Shown: positions 15,822 to 24,378, counted from the first letter of the stretch. The stretch is 64,000 nt of DNA from Roseiarcus sp963794655 (GCA_963794655.1 CAWCEV010000003.1:372001-436000); one strand, 5' to 3'. The notes: generated by a model not told the origin, from the letters alone. Numbers and translations are program-made.

Positions 15822-16373
15822 CTACAATCGCTCGCTGGCGAGCAGCGCGTAGAGCATGTCGTCGCGCCACTCGTCGCCGACCCGGAGGTTATCACGCAGG
15901 CGGCCCTCGCAAAGGAATCCAAGCTTCTGGGCGAGCGCGAGCGATGCGACATTGTCCGGATGGATGAAGGCCTGAATGCGATGCAACCGTAGCTCGCCGA
16001 AGCAGAACTCGAGCATCGCCGAGACGGCCTCGGTGCCAACTCCGCGCCTTTGCTCAGCCGGGTTGACGATGTAGCCGATGGCCACGCGCTTATGGCGGAT
16101 ATAGCCGTCGTGGTAGTTGACCATGCCAATGGCACGGTCTGTCATGGCGTCCGCTACCGCCCAGTACCGATAGTACGACGGGGTGCAGTCGAAGAAGCGG
16201 CGCACGGCGCGCTCGGACTCGATGCGTTTGGTGTGAACCGGCGTATTCCAGAAGCGCATCGCCTTGGGGCTCGCAAAGCATTCGTGCATCGCGTCCGCAT
16301 CGTCCACGCGGAATTGGCGCAGCCGCAGACGGGGCGTAGACAGGATCGGGTGGGGTATGAGGCGCTTGGGCAT
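15822..16373 (-). CDS. GNAT N-acetyltransferase, RimJ/RimL type
   Basis: The 183-residue protein transfers an acetyl group from acetyl-CoA to an amine, with unknown target. The family pattern is clear: LSTPRLRLRQFRVDDADAM at the start, then IGYIVNPAEQRRGVGTEA holding the Q/RxxGxG/A pyrophosphate loop, and HPDNVASLALAQKLGF CEGRLRDN-type strands near the end. The ATG at 16373 gives the usual N-terminus; upstream in-frame sequence is Arg/Pro-rich and rejected. Confidence 0.9.
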   Translation of the reverse strand: MPKRLIPHPILSTPRLRLRQFRVDDADAMHECFASPKAMRFWNTPVHTKRIESERAVRRFFDCTPSYYRYWAVADAMTDRAIGMVNYHDGYIRHKRVAIGYIVNPAEQRRGVGTEAVSAMLEFCFGELRLHRIQAFIHPDNVASLALAQKLGFLCEGRLRDNLRVGDEWRDDMLYALLASERL

Positions 16374-16499
16374 AAGGCAGAGATTTATCCGACTCGTGCT
16401 CTTCGGTCTGCCCACTAGTTTCGGGCGGGGCTCAGGCGGCCGGGTCCGGTGAGGCGGCCTTGGCGGCCGCTCGGACACACGCTGGTGGTGAGCCCTTCG

Positions 16500-16545
16500 G
16501 CGCTCAGATCACGTCCGAGTAGCTCTCGCCCGGAACGCGCATGGA
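16500..16545 (-). pseudogene. decayed small-gene copy 5 (C-terminal scrap)
   Basis: The minus frame reads MRVPGESYSDVI followed by a stop. Only this most conserved segment is left, between the GYD gene and the GNAT gene. Confidence 0.5.
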
Positions 16546-16564
16546 AGTTCGGACCCAACGCGGC

Positions 16565-16858
16565 TCAGCCGAGCGAGCGGACAATTTCGCGGTAAGCGGT
16601 CTCCGGGAAAGCCTTCAGCGTCTTTGTGCGTACGAAGCCGAGGCTCCCAAGTTGCAGGATATAGCGTGCCATGACGGCGTCGTCCGGAGCCTCGCAGATT
16701 CCAACAAAGTCGAACTCGCCCATTACCATGTAAAACTGCTTCATCTCGCCGCCCATGTCGGCCAGTAATTTCTTGGCGGCGTCGAGCCGACGCGGCAACT
16801 CCTTGGCCGCCTTGATTCCAACTTCGGTCAGGCTGAAGAGCGCGATATACGTGGTCAA
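16565..16858 (-). CDS. GYD-domain protein
   Basis: The 97-residue product opens MTTYIALFSLTEVGIKAAKE and contains MGEFDFVGICEAPDD, the pattern of the GYD family, small ferredoxin-like alpha/beta proteins of unknown role related to dimeric barrel proteins. The start is a TTG at 16858 directly after GGGAGGAAG, a strong ribosome site at good spacing. A longer frame upstream merges with decayed copy 6 and is rejected. Confidence 0.8.
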   Translation of the reverse strand: MTTYIALFSLTEVGIKAAKELPRRLDAAKKLLADMGGEMKQFYMVMGEFDFVGICEAPDDAVMARYILQLGSLGFVRTKTLKAFPETAYREIVRSLG

Positions 16859-16919
16859 GGTCTTCCTCCCGGATGATCGGGGCGCGGCGGTTGATCGCGC
16901 GATCATGCGCTCATGAGGA

Positions 16920-17100
16920 TGGATCGCAAGCGCCACCTTCGCCAGCTTCAGAATGACGTCAGAAGGGCCCCCGCCCGCCCATGGCGGCGAGGCGGCGGTC
17001 AACGGTCAGGTAGCCGCCCCGCCGTCTGGACGACTTACGGCCTCGTTGACCTCCGGTAGCGTCGACACGAGGGCGTCGGCTGTGATGGAGATCGTTATCA
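16920..17100 (-). pseudogene. decayed small-gene copy 6
   Basis: The most complete remnant: ITISITADALVSTLPEVNEA then VSRPDGG, a frameshift, GGYLTVDRRLAAMGG, another shift and SDVILKLAKVAL. It fills the gap between the GYD gene and the gene at 17171. Confidence 0.65.
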
Positions 17101-17477
17101 CGCCCTAAATATGGACTCGAACTCGGCGCACCCGCTATCGCCGCCCTCGCGCCGGGAGACCGAAGCTCCGATGACTGATGACGGATACAGATATGATCTT
17201 GACCAGTGCGACGTCCCGAAGGAGCGTCGTTCCACTCTTCGCCGTTTTCGTGAGAAGCGGCGAGAGTGGCTGTCGTGGCTGGACACAGACGAATATCATG
17301 CGATCTGGCCGACGCTGCAGGCCATGGTTTGGGCAGACGTTGCGTTCAACGCCCTTAGGAGGTTCGCCGAGGACAACGATGAGAACGCTCTCAGTAACCC
17401 GCTGATCGTGGAGGCTGTCGCTAATGACCCGAGTCTCTGCCTCGGCGTTGCGCTCCAGCTATTTCGGTTGGCGCGAA

Positions 17478-18557
17478 CTAGTGGATCGAATCTAACACTT
17501 GATGCCCGCGCCTGACGGCGGCGATGATTTTGTCCGGGTCTGCGGTCCATGTGAAGGGCCTGGACTGCTGATTGTGCTCTTCGAGGAAGCGGTTGATCGC
17601 GGCTTGCAGATCGGTGACGGACCGGAAGACGCCTCGCTTGAGCCTGCGCTTTGTGAGAGTGGCGAAGAAGCCCTCGACCGCGTTGAGCCAGGAAGCGGAC
17701 GTCGGCGTGAAGTGGAATGTCCATCGCGGATTGCGTTCGAGCCATCGGCGGACATTGGGATGCTTGTGGGCGGCGTAGTTGTCGATGATGGCGTGGATCG
17801 TCTTCCCCGCAGGAACCTGTCTTTCGACGATATTGAGGAAGCGGATGAACTCCTGATGGCGATGGCGCTGCATGTTGCGGCCGATCACCGTGCCGTCGAG
17901 GACGTTCATCGCGGCGAACAGCGTCGTCGTTCCGTGCCGCTCGTAGTCGTGTGTCATCGTTCCGGCGCGGCCCTTCTTCAGCGGCAGTCCGGGCTGGGTG
18001 CGGTCCAGCGCCTGAATCTGGCTCTTCTCGTCGACCGACAGGACGATGGCGTGCGCGGGCGGATCGACATAGAGCCCGACGACGTCGCGCAATTTGTCGA
18101 CGAAGCGCGGATCGTTGGACAGCTTGAACTGGCGCATCCGGTGCGGCTGGAGGCCGTGCTTGCGCCAGATACGTTGAACCGAGCTGACGCTGAGCCCCGC
18201 CGCCTTCGCCATCAACAAGCCGGTCCAGTGGGTCGTCTCGCCAGGCGGTTCGCCAAGTGTCAGCGCGACGACGCGCTCGGCGGCCCCGGCGCTCAGCGGT
18301 GGGATGCGCGAGGGACGCGTCTTGTCGCGGAGCAACCCGTCGAACCCCGCCTCGATAAAGCGTTCTTGCCAGCGCCATACGCAGGTCTTGGACTTGCCGG
18401 TTCGCCGCATGATCTCGTTCGTGCCGACACCATCGGCCGTAAGCAGCACGATCTCGGCCCGCCAGACCTGCTTCTGCGGCGCGTTGCGGTCACGAACCAG
18501 GGCTTTGAGCCGACAAATATCGGCAGACGAAACCGAAAGGGATTTTCCTGCGCGCAT
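17478..18557 (-). CDS. IS630 family transposase (copy 1)
   Basis: A 359-residue transposase if the ATG at 18557 is used; a TTG at 18608 would add 17. The N-terminus has a helix-turn-helix (NEIMRRTGKSKTCVWRWQER) and a second one (LSVSSVQRIWRKHGLQPHRM). The DDE catalytic region shows VLSVDEKSQIQALDR, then IIDNYAAHK, then SWLNAVEGFFATLTKR. The stop codon TAG is completed by the TA target duplication and a flanking base, so the element itself has no stop. The protein ends VLDSIH, versus VLNSIH in copy 2. Confidence 0.92.
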   Translation of the reverse strand: MRAGKSLSVSSADICRLKALVRDRNAPQKQVWRAEIVLLTADGVGTNEIMRRTGKSKTCVWRWQERFIEAGFDGLLRDKTRPSRIPPLSAGAAERVVALTLGEPPGETTHWTGLLMAKAAGLSVSSVQRIWRKHGLQPHRMRQFKLSNDPRFVDKLRDVVGLYVDPPAHAIVLSVDEKSQIQALDRTQPGLPLKKGRAGTMTHDYERHGTTTLFAAMNVLDGTVIGRNMQRHRHQEFIRFLNIVERQVPAGKTIHAIIDNYAAHKHPNVRRWLERNPRWTFHFTPTSASWLNAVEGFFATLTKRRLKRGVFRSVTDLQAAINRFLEEHNQQSRPFTWTADPDKIIAAVRRGHQVLDSIH

Positions 18558-18626
18558 CACGCAGACTCGCACGCCGAAATCCCAGAGGGAATCCCATCCG
18601 GGATTCAACTGTCAGGTTCGATCCAC
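17481..18626 (-). mobile_element. IS630-family insertion sequence, copy 1
   Basis: The element is 1146 bp, flanked by a TA duplication (17479-17480 and 18627-18628) as usual for IS630/Tc1. Both ends start GTGGATCGAA and continue as imperfect inverted repeats (about CTxACAxTTGA). An almost identical copy of the same length lies at 25573-26718 in the opposite orientation. Confidence 0.92.
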
Positions 18627-18717
18627 TAGCAGTGTCTTGGCGGACGCAACCACGCGCCAACTCGCCGCCCCGCTGTGACGGACGGGGAAACCGCCCATAA
18701 CTAGGAGTCCACAAAAA

Positions 18718-19119
18718 ATGAAAGCCCGACACAATCTTCCCACCATCCGAGTCCGTGGCCGTCAAGGACAATGGTTTTCGGACTGCGGCCAGTTCGGCCT
18801 CTTACCGACCGCTCATTGGGACATGTTCACGTTCGACAAGGTGACCCAAACGGGCAAATACCATCACCCAGACAACTCGTGCATGACCCCGGGCCAGCAG
18901 GCGAAGGTTCCCGCCTACGTCGAAGCTCTGCGCACCGGGCGGCGGGTCGTTCTGACCAAGGACGACTTCACCAAGGACGAGGACAACCGGATCGTTGCGG
19001 TCAAGCGCAAGCCCCGCAGCTATCAGGGCATTTGGGAATATGACGAAGTTCGCATCGACTCTCAGGCGCAGTTTAGCCACACGCTGATCGGCCTGCGAAA
19101 GGTGGGCGAGACCATTTGA
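18718..19119 (+). CDS. hypothetical protein
   Basis: The 133-residue product starts MKARHNLPTIRVRGRQGQWF at an ATG eight bases after TAGGAG, a good ribosome site. It contains SCMTPGQQAKVPAYVEALRT, VVLTKDDFTKDEDNRIVAVK and ends with SHTLIGLRKVGETI. Composition is that of a soluble basic protein, with no signal peptide or membrane helix. No family recognised. It follows the IS-split gene by 39 bp and may have been cotranscribed with it. Confidence 0.7.
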   Translation: MKARHNLPTIRVRGRQGQWFSDCGQFGLLPTAHWDMFTFDKVTQTGKYHHPDNSCMTPGQQAKVPAYVEALRTGRRVVLTKDDFTKDEDNRIVAVKRKPRSYQGIWEYDEVRIDSQAQFSHTLIGLRKVGETI

Positions 19120-19138
19120 CTGGCATTGGTCTTGGCAA

Positions 19139-19384
19139 GTGCGGATCATTGCAGCCGATGACGGTCGAGCGTTCGACCAAGGTTCTGTTCCAACACCTAC
19201 CGTCAGGCGCATTGCGAGGCCGTGCAGCAACGACCCGGATCAGCGCCACTGCCCCGACGGTCGCCGTCGCCCTCATCGGCCCAGCGTTCGGCCAGAGCCT
19301 CACCTGCGAGGCGTGGGGCGACATTCGCCATACCAGCAGGGATACGAGATGACTGAGGAACGAAGCGGCGACTACGTCCACTGA
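19139..19384 (+). pseudogene. frameshifted small secreted protein
   Basis: One frame ends TVAVALIGPAFGQSLTCEAW then GDIRH, like a signal peptide cleaved after an AFG site with a short Cys-containing mature part. The next frame continues YQQGYEMTEERSGDYVH to a stop. Joining them by one base gives a plausible small exported protein, so I read this as a broken gene. Its exact start is unclear. Confidence 0.4.
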
Positions 19385-19460
19385 CAACCGGGGCCGGGCG
19401 TGGACACGTGGGGCCATGACGGGCGGGCGGAGAAGTGGCCGACCGGTGAGGCGCGGGCTG

Positions 19461-19748
19461 TCAGACGCCTTCGACCAGTACGATTTCCACCTCGGCCGCT
19501 CCCTCGCGCAGCGCGCGCGCCGCCGGATACTCAGCCGAGTGATGTTGGGTTCGCGCCGCGTCGTAGCTGTCGAACTCAAGCACCACGTTGCGCGCCCGCG
19601 CCTTGCCTTCAAGGGCCTCGGAACCCCCGCCGCGCGCCAGCACCTTTGCGCCGTGTGCCGCGATCACCTTAATCGCTTCGGCGGCGTAGCGCGCGTAGGC
19701 CTCCGGATCAAGGACATCGACGCGCGCGATGATGTAACCTTTCGGCAT
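19461..19748 (-). CDS. DUF1330 family protein
   Basis: A 95-residue protein opening MPKGYIIARVDVLDPEAYAR and continuing VLARGGGSEALEGKARARNV, VVLEFDSYDAAR and YPAARALREGAAEVEIVLVE. This is the DUF1330 pattern, a small dimeric alpha/beta-barrel fold of unknown role. The ATG at 19748 is the only sensible start. The shared upstream element B begins 20 bp upstream, which marks it as one of three genes with that leader. Confidence 0.88.
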   Translation of the reverse strand: MPKGYIIARVDVLDPEAYARYAAEAIKVIAAHGAKVLARGGGSEALEGKARARNVVLEFDSYDAARTQHHSAEYPAARALREGAAEVEIVLVEGV

Positions 19749-19767
19749 TGGAGTTTCACCGAGCTAT

Positions 19768-19834
19768 GAGCGGGTGCGATGCTCGTCGCTTATCGACTGG
19801 CCGGTCTATCCGCGCTTTGAGACGTACTATGCAT
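19768..19834 (-). promoter_or_regulatory. conserved upstream element, copy B
   Basis: On the minus strand: GCATAGTACG, then GCGGATAGACCGGCCAGTCG, then CGAGCATCGCACCCGCTC. It aligns with copies A and C over about 65 bp but not over the last part before the start codon. It precedes the DUF1330 gene. Confidence 0.6.
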
Positions 19835-19940
19835 TGTCGAGGCGCGCAATGCGGCCGACGCTCCTCGGGGTATTAGACGGCTACGCGGGCCTTTGTTCGG
19901 CCGAAAACGTCTGCCCATTTTGTTACGCACGGCGGCACTT

Positions 19941-21008
19941 TCAAGTCAGGTTAGATGTTCGCTCGATCCGTAGTCGCTCGCTGTCAATAGACACGATCCA
20001 GTCAGTTGGCCTCTCCTCAATCACTTCAAAAGAGCCGTAGTGCGCCTGACGGTGATGATTTGGGCACAGTACCATGATGTTTCGCTCGCCTAACGAACCA
20101 GCGATTAGCTTGGACACCGGTTGGACATGGTGAGCCTCTGCATATGGCGAACCGTCGCGTTTCGCGAAGGCGTGGGGATGTACTCCCTTCGCCTCGCATA
20201 TTTGACATTTGTACCCGCGCGTCGCCTTGACCAGATCGCCGAGAGGCCCGCGCTCGATGACCCGGCTCAGTCGCTCGCGGATTTGCGGATCGAGGCTTTC
20301 GGCCTCCCGCTCTAAAGCGGCAACGCCTGCAACGTCAGCCGCCAAGCGGGTTGCGTTCAAGTTGAGCAAGTCGGCTCGGCTCCTTTCGAGGATTGTTTCG
20401 AACGCTGCCTGCGAGAGTGGAATAGTGGCGTTCCGTAGCGGGCGGCGAATACGATCAAAGTCCGCACCGGTTGGCAGCGTCAGAGCAGCCACCGGTTGAC
20501 CTACAAAATTTGCAAGCATTCTAAGTCCTGCTCGCCAAACTACGGCCGTCGCGTCGTCCGGATCGGTGTAGAAACGCGGATCGTCGTCGGTCCTTTCGCG
20601 AGCTTTCTCTACCACCTCTAGGATTGCGTATGCGCCCTCGGGTTGTGCCTCCCGTGAATTTGACCCAGTGAGCGCGTTCACTCGCAGCACACCAAGATCG
20701 CCGGGCTGGACTTCGTTCCGATTATGATCGCTGACCATGTACAGCAATTCAGTGGTACCGGATCGAAGCCACGCGTCTGCGTCCCATCGCGTGCGGTTGC
20801 AAACGAATATCCAGTATCCTGTGGGCGGAAGTTTGCGGGTCTTGCCCGCAGGGACCGGAGGCAGTTTCGCCCGAGGCGTAACCCAGAGATCCGAGACGTT
20901 CTGGGTGACGGAGGCCGGATGAACAGTTTCGAGGAACTGCTTGAAGGGGATAGGAGCTTCCTGCTCACGCCTCGATGGCCCCCTCGTCTCTGGTTCGGTC
21001 ACGGTCAA
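19941..21008 (-). CDS. EVE-HNH endonuclease, probable type IV restriction enzyme
   Basis: The 355-residue protein joins two domains. Around residues 65-175 is an EVE domain (TGYWIFVCNRTRWDADAWLR, ELLYMVSDHNRNEVQPGDLG), a PUA-like fold that reads modified bases. Around 265-335 is an HNH nuclease: CQIC, AEAHHVQPVS and NIMVLCPNHHRQAHYG, with both Cys pairs and the catalytic His present. Known EVE-HNH proteins cut DNA containing modified cytosine, so it probably restricts modified phage DNA. The start is a TTG at 21008, or a GTG at 21002; alignment of its leader with copy A supports this position. No partner gene is required. Confidence 0.88.
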   Translation of the reverse strand: MTVTEPETRGPSRREQEAPIPFKQFLETVHPASVTQNVSDLWVTPRAKLPPVPAGKTRKLPPTGYWIFVCNRTRWDADAWLRSGTTELLYMVSDHNRNEVQPGDLGVLRVNALTGSNSREAQPEGAYAILEVVEKARERTDDDPRFYTDPDDATAVVWRAGLRMLANFVGQPVAALTLPTGADFDRIRRPLRNATIPLSQAAFETILERSRADLLNLNATRLAADVAGVAALEREAESLDPQIRERLSRVIERGPLGDLVKATRGYKCQICEAKGVHPHAFAKRDGSPYAEAHHVQPVSKLIAGSLGERNIMVLCPNHHRQAHYGSFEVIEERPTDWIVSIDSERLRIERTSNLT

Positions 21009-21112
21009 CGCACCCTAGTTCGCACCTTGGGATTGGCGCGGAGCGGGAGCGGGTGCGATGCTCGGAGCTTGTCGACCCGTCCGTTTATCCGCGCCGTGGG
21101 CGTACTATGCCG
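21009..21112 (-). promoter_or_regulatory. conserved upstream element, copy C
   Basis: On the minus strand: GCATAGTACG, GGTCGACAAGCTCCGAGCAT, CGCACCCGCTCCCG, then GCCAATCCCAAGGTGCGAA just before the start codon of the EVE-HNH gene. It matches copy A over its whole length. The rest of the gap to 21227 shows nothing. Confidence 0.6.
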
Positions 21113-21227
21113 GGGTCATCGCGCTCGCGCAAGGCTGCGCGGCAACGGCGCACAACGCGCCACACGGCCGCTAAGGGCGGTCGGGGTGTCGTGGGTGGGA
21201 GGGGACAGGAGCCCGGCGCGGAAGGCG

Positions 21228-21705
21228 TCAACTGGACGCTGTCGCCTCCCATTGGCGCTTCATCGCGGTCCGCGCGCTAAACTGAACGATCTCGCGTTCC
21301 TCTCGGCTGACATAGGCTCCGGCGACGGACCGCTTGCAAACCTCAGCGGTTACGATCTCAGGGAATTTCCGCGTGACTCCGCGATGCCCGCGCGCAAATT
21401 CGGCCGCAACCTCGCGATCTGGTGTCCAAGACAGGCCAACTGCCGCCTTGGCAGCCTGACCCCGGTAGACCGCGAATCGATCTGGGAGCGAATCATAGAA
21501 CTCGCGATCACCGACGCTCAAGAACTCTGCGCGCCAGTCCTTACGCATGCGGGCAAAGAGCTGCGCGAACCTCCGATGGGATGACTTCGAAACCGTTCCA
21601 CTCGTCATGCAATGCGCGCCAGATGCTTTCGGGATGAGCCTCGGCGTGCTTCTCGGCGAGACCAAGAAAAACGTGGGGCCTCTCCGTAGAGTCGAACATG
21701 ATCAT
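21228..21705 (-). pseudogene. frameshifted hypothetical gene with a YRGQ...LSWT motif
   Basis: An N-terminal part (MIMFDSTERPHVFLGLAEKH, IWRALHDEWNGFEVIP) lies in one frame and the C-terminal part (HRRFAQLFARMRKDWRAEF, FAVYRGQ, GLSWTPDREVAAEFARGHRG) in another; the change occurs near 21590. The order YRG...SWT...A.FARG recalls ADP-ribosyltransferase-like folds (R...STS-type), but that is only inference. The parts join into one product of about 158 residues, so this is a single-frameshift pseudogene or a sequencing error. The upstream start may lie beyond 21705. Confidence 0.6.
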
Positions 21706-22049
21706 GTAGTTGCTAATCGCGGCGAGCAGGGGCGCGCCACCCGAAATGGCCGCGACATCCACCTTCTCCAGCGCTCCCCGTTGCGTGTCGATGTGCTGTG
21801 GCGCGCTATCGCGGTTCGGCCCGGCGAAGCCAACATCGCCGCCATACCGCGGTACTTCGCCGAGCCTGAGTCGAAGAGCGCTCGCCAACTTCGTAAGAAA
21901 CCAGCGGTGTTGGTTTCGCCTCAAGCGGATGCGGGCCAAGTGATATGGATCCCCCCGTCAGGCACGCCACAGTGAACCATAGGACGCCTCTGAAGGCGGT
22001 CGCCGCGTGTGGGGTAGAAAGGCACCGGTTAGCGCGAAGGCTTGCTCTG

Positions 22050-22170
22050 GACACGGCAAAACCGTGTAGACCCACGGCAATTTCCCCTCAATCGCGGCGA
22101 AGGCGGCGGGGGTGACGGAGAGGGTGATTACAATAGCATGAGGGTAGACGCTGCCAATCGTGTCGAAGGC
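22050..22170 (-). pseudogene. decayed small-gene copy 7 (N-terminal part)
   Basis: The minus frame reads AIVITLSVTPAAFAAIEGKL, matching the ITISITADALVSTLPE and FAAIASTLPEV starts of copies 6 and 2; no C-terminal PGESYSDV block follows. It lies in the 21706-22282 gap, which otherwise shows no supported gene. Confidence 0.5.
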
Positions 22171-22282
22171 CAAGTTGTCGAACTCACAGCAATAGCGACG
22201 TGATCCTGCGGGTGGCGAAGGCGGTACGAAAGGCACGAACTTCCCGACAAAAGCGTTGCTGACTAAGATCAGGGGAAATCTG

Positions 22283-22849
22283 ATGGCAACTCACGTAGAA
22301 TTGCTCAAAAACATGGATGCTGTTTGGGCCGCGTTGATCACCAGATATACGTGGTTCATCCATGTAACGTCTTTAAGCAAAATACCAGACATTCGTAAGA
22401 CCGGGATAGAGCCTCGCGACAAAGGTAGTCCACCTTCCGAAGTGACCACCGAACTCAATGCGGCAGCGCGGAATATCGTGTGTCTTCACCCTCTCGGCGC
22501 AAGGATGCAGCCGGGGCCTTCAGGGGAGTCACCTTATGCGACCCTAGCGATAAGGTACGACGACCTGCCGAAGAAGGTCGGCCTCGACTGGTCGTATTGC
22601 TGGGAAACCGTGAACAGGAAGTTTTCGGATTGCCCCGATCTCGACATGGATCTTTTCGTTTCGCACATCGTCCTCGAACTTGGCTCCATAGTCTCCTACG
22701 AACGCATAGAGCCACAGAAGTTGCGAGCGTATTGCATTGGCAGGCCGCCTACCAACCCTATTTACTGGCCCGAACTATCGAAAACGTTGGACGAGCACGT
22801 CTATAGCCATTTCTGGGACCCGACGTCGGCGGCAGGTGGCGGTTTTTGA
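22283..22849 (+). CDS. hypothetical protein, possibly ADP-ribosyltransferase-like
   Basis: The ATG at 22283 sits six bases after AGGGGAAA and gives 188 residues. The segment WFIHVTSLSKIPDIRKTGIE resembles the H-[TS]-x(n)-GI/L-P opening of RES- and DarT-type ART folds, and ESPYATLAIRYDDLP is a plausible central strand pair. No complete ART signature could be completed by eye, so the function is open. No antitoxin-like partner is adjacent: the nearest upstream gene is a remnant and the next gene is on the other strand. Confidence 0.55.
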   Translation: MATHVELLKNMDAVWAALITRYTWFIHVTSLSKIPDIRKTGIEPRDKGSPPSEVTTELNAAARNIVCLHPLGARMQPGPSGESPYATLAIRYDDLPKKVGLDWSYCWETVNRKFSDCPDLDMDLFVSHIVLELGSIVSYERIEPQKLRAYCIGRPPTNPIYWPELSKTLDEHVYSHFWDPTSAAGGGF

Positions 22850-23087
22850 AGGGGTGGCGCGCGCATATGTCCGAGAGCCGCGCCCGCGCCGCCCGGCTCT
22901 CCCAATGCTACCTGCCCGGCTTCGGGGCCTGTGACCCCCACAGGTGGCGTCATCGTCGGCGTCGACCGCGAATTGCGATACGCGGTTTGACCTCGAATTG
23001 AGCGGCAGCGATTGCTTCCATTGGCTCCCCGGTCCGGCCGAAATTTGGAATCATTTCGGTGCAGCCGCCTGTGGCTCGTCAATACCG

Positions 23088-23480
23088 CTATTGGGCGATG
23101 TCGTCGGAGAGGAGAACGCGTAGCCAATCCCTCTCAATTGCCGTGAGTTCCTTCGAATAGCGTCGGGCAAGCGCGACAAACAGCGATGAGAAGCCATCCC
23201 AATCTTTGGGCTCTCCGTATTTTCCTTTGATCGGCTTTGGCTTCGGGCGTTGGCCAAACTCATCCAACGCAGCCGCGCCCTTTCGGCCATTGCACTTGTT
23301 GCACGCGGTTGCGAGGTTTTCGTCGCTGTCCGGACCGCCCGCCCTACGCGCTCTGACATGGTCAACAACCGCCCCGAGTTCGTCGAGGAGCGGCGCATGG
23401 CTGCGCGACCAACCGCCGTGAAAATATGTATTGGATAGGTCAGGAGCGGCTGCGCGCATTTCCAGCTCGATCAACCTCAT
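23088..23480 (-). CDS. HNH endonuclease-like protein
   Basis: The 130-residue protein contains VVDHVRARRAGGPDSDENLA followed by TACNKCNGRKG, the His-...-Asn-...-Asn/Lys order of the HNH motif (DH, N, CNKCN, K). The usual first CxxC pair before the strand is not visible, so zinc binding may rest on CNKC alone or the N-terminus may be incomplete. No ribosome site precedes the ATG at 23480; an internal ATG at residue 8 is possible. It could be a restriction or homing nuclease, unassigned. Confidence 0.7.
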   Translation of the reverse strand: MRLIELEMRAAAPDLSNTYFHGGWSRSHAPLLDELGAVVDHVRARRAGGPDSDENLATACNKCNGRKGAAALDEFGQRPKPKPIKGKYGEPKDWDGFSSLFVALARRYSKELTAIERDWLRVLLSDDIAQ

Positions 23481-23747
23481 GGCCGGTGCAAAAATTACCG
23501 GACGTCAATGATCACGACGGTGAATGGCTATCGAACGCTTTCGATTGTATCCCATTAGCGATCTTTCCAAACATCCGCCGAAGGCTAAACTGCTGGCGTC
23601 AGGTTCTCTTGCAAGAACTCAGTAATGTTTTCGGGGCCGAACTTCACGGTGTCCTCCGGCATGTCGCCTGAAGCCAACGAGCGGCGAGCGCCTGATCTGC
23701 ATCGGCTCCGGGACGCGGCCCGGACGAGAGCACAGCAACTTCCACCA
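23481..23747. other. gap with overlapping short minus frames
   Basis: Two minus-strand frames end here (…LQATCRRTP and MPEDTVKFGPENITEFLQEN…). They may be parts of one small broken gene downstream of the gene at 23748, but neither has a ribosome site and I do not call them. Confidence 0.3.
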
Positions 23748-24302
23748 TCAGCGCGATTCCAGCACTGCAAACCATGGCTCGGATTGCATCGCCCTGCGCA
23801 AAGGTGTGTCCACCAGACCCGGAGCGCGCCAGATGTATTCTGCAGCGCTGGCCTTTGCTCCAGCGTCGAGTTTCTGCAGGTGATGGATTGCGTTCAGGAC
23901 AGAAAAGGGCTGTCCTCTTTTCTCTTCGAAGTTGCTCCGAAGTCCGGTCCACACTACCACGTCGAATTTATGAAGCTCGGCCCAAGGCGGGATGGTTTCG
24001 GGGATCTCTGGAACGCCGCGACGTGAACCGTCCCCGAAGTAGAGGCCCATGCGCCGGATGACCGTGCCTTCGCGGCAGCGCAGGTCCGCAATCGCGTCGT
24101 CAGGATCGTTGCGACGGCTGATCGCATAGGCCGAACGGCACTGGTCGCCGTTCGTAGTGTCGATAACAAGCGTCAGCGCTCCACCGCGCGAATCGGAAAT
24201 GCGGCTGAATTCAAGTTTCAAGACCGGACCGTCGTACTGCCAAGGCTCATGTTGCTTGTCGAATTCTTTCCGTTCGTCCCATAGCAACGAGCCCCATCCC
24301 AA
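23748..24302 (-). CDS. gamma-glutamylcyclotransferase-like protein
   Basis: The 184-residue product opens GWGSLLWD, preceded in frame by IALL, which is the YGSLxW-type nucleotide/substrate loop of the gamma-glutamylcyclotransferase (ChaC/GGCT) fold. It continues LKLEFSRISDSRGGALTLVI and ends with AAEYIWRAPGLVDTPLRRAM. The catalytic Glu of true GGCT was not located, so enzyme activity is uncertain. The TTG start at 24302 is the first acceptable codon but the real start probably lies a few codons upstream to include IALLGWGSL. Confidence 0.65.
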   Translation of the reverse strand: MGWGSLLWDERKEFDKQHEPWQYDGPVLKLEFSRISDSRGGALTLVIDTTNGDQCRSAYAISRRNDPDDAIADLRCREGTVIRRMGLYFGDGSRRGVPEIPETIPPWAELHKFDVVVWTGLRSNFEEKRGQPFSVLNAIHHLQKLDAGAKASAAEYIWRAPGLVDTPLRRAMQSEPWFAVLESR

Positions 24303-24378
24303 CAGGGCGATGCGCGATTCAACTCTTGGGCATCGGCGCTCCTTGAGGACACACCTGAGCGAGCTATGAAGATGCGCG

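Larger units (their letters stand above)
17171..18678 (+). pseudogene. hypothetical gene split by IS630 copy 1
   Basis: The 5' part runs from an ATG at 17171 (or 17111) to 17480: an acidic and Arg-rich helical protein with DQCDVPKERRSTLRRFREK and YHAIWPTLQAMVWADVAFNA. Removing the IS and one TA copy joins LFRLART to SSVLADATTRQLAAPL and a TGA at 18676-18678, keeping the frame. The intact ancestor was about 139 residues. Function unknown. A further gene follows 39 bp downstream at 18718 and may have been in the same transcript. Confidence 0.75.

Noticed and set aside
17499..18629. 376-residue plus-strand frame opposite the IS630 transposase
   Set aside because: Shadow frame; the same happens at 25570-26700 in copy 2.
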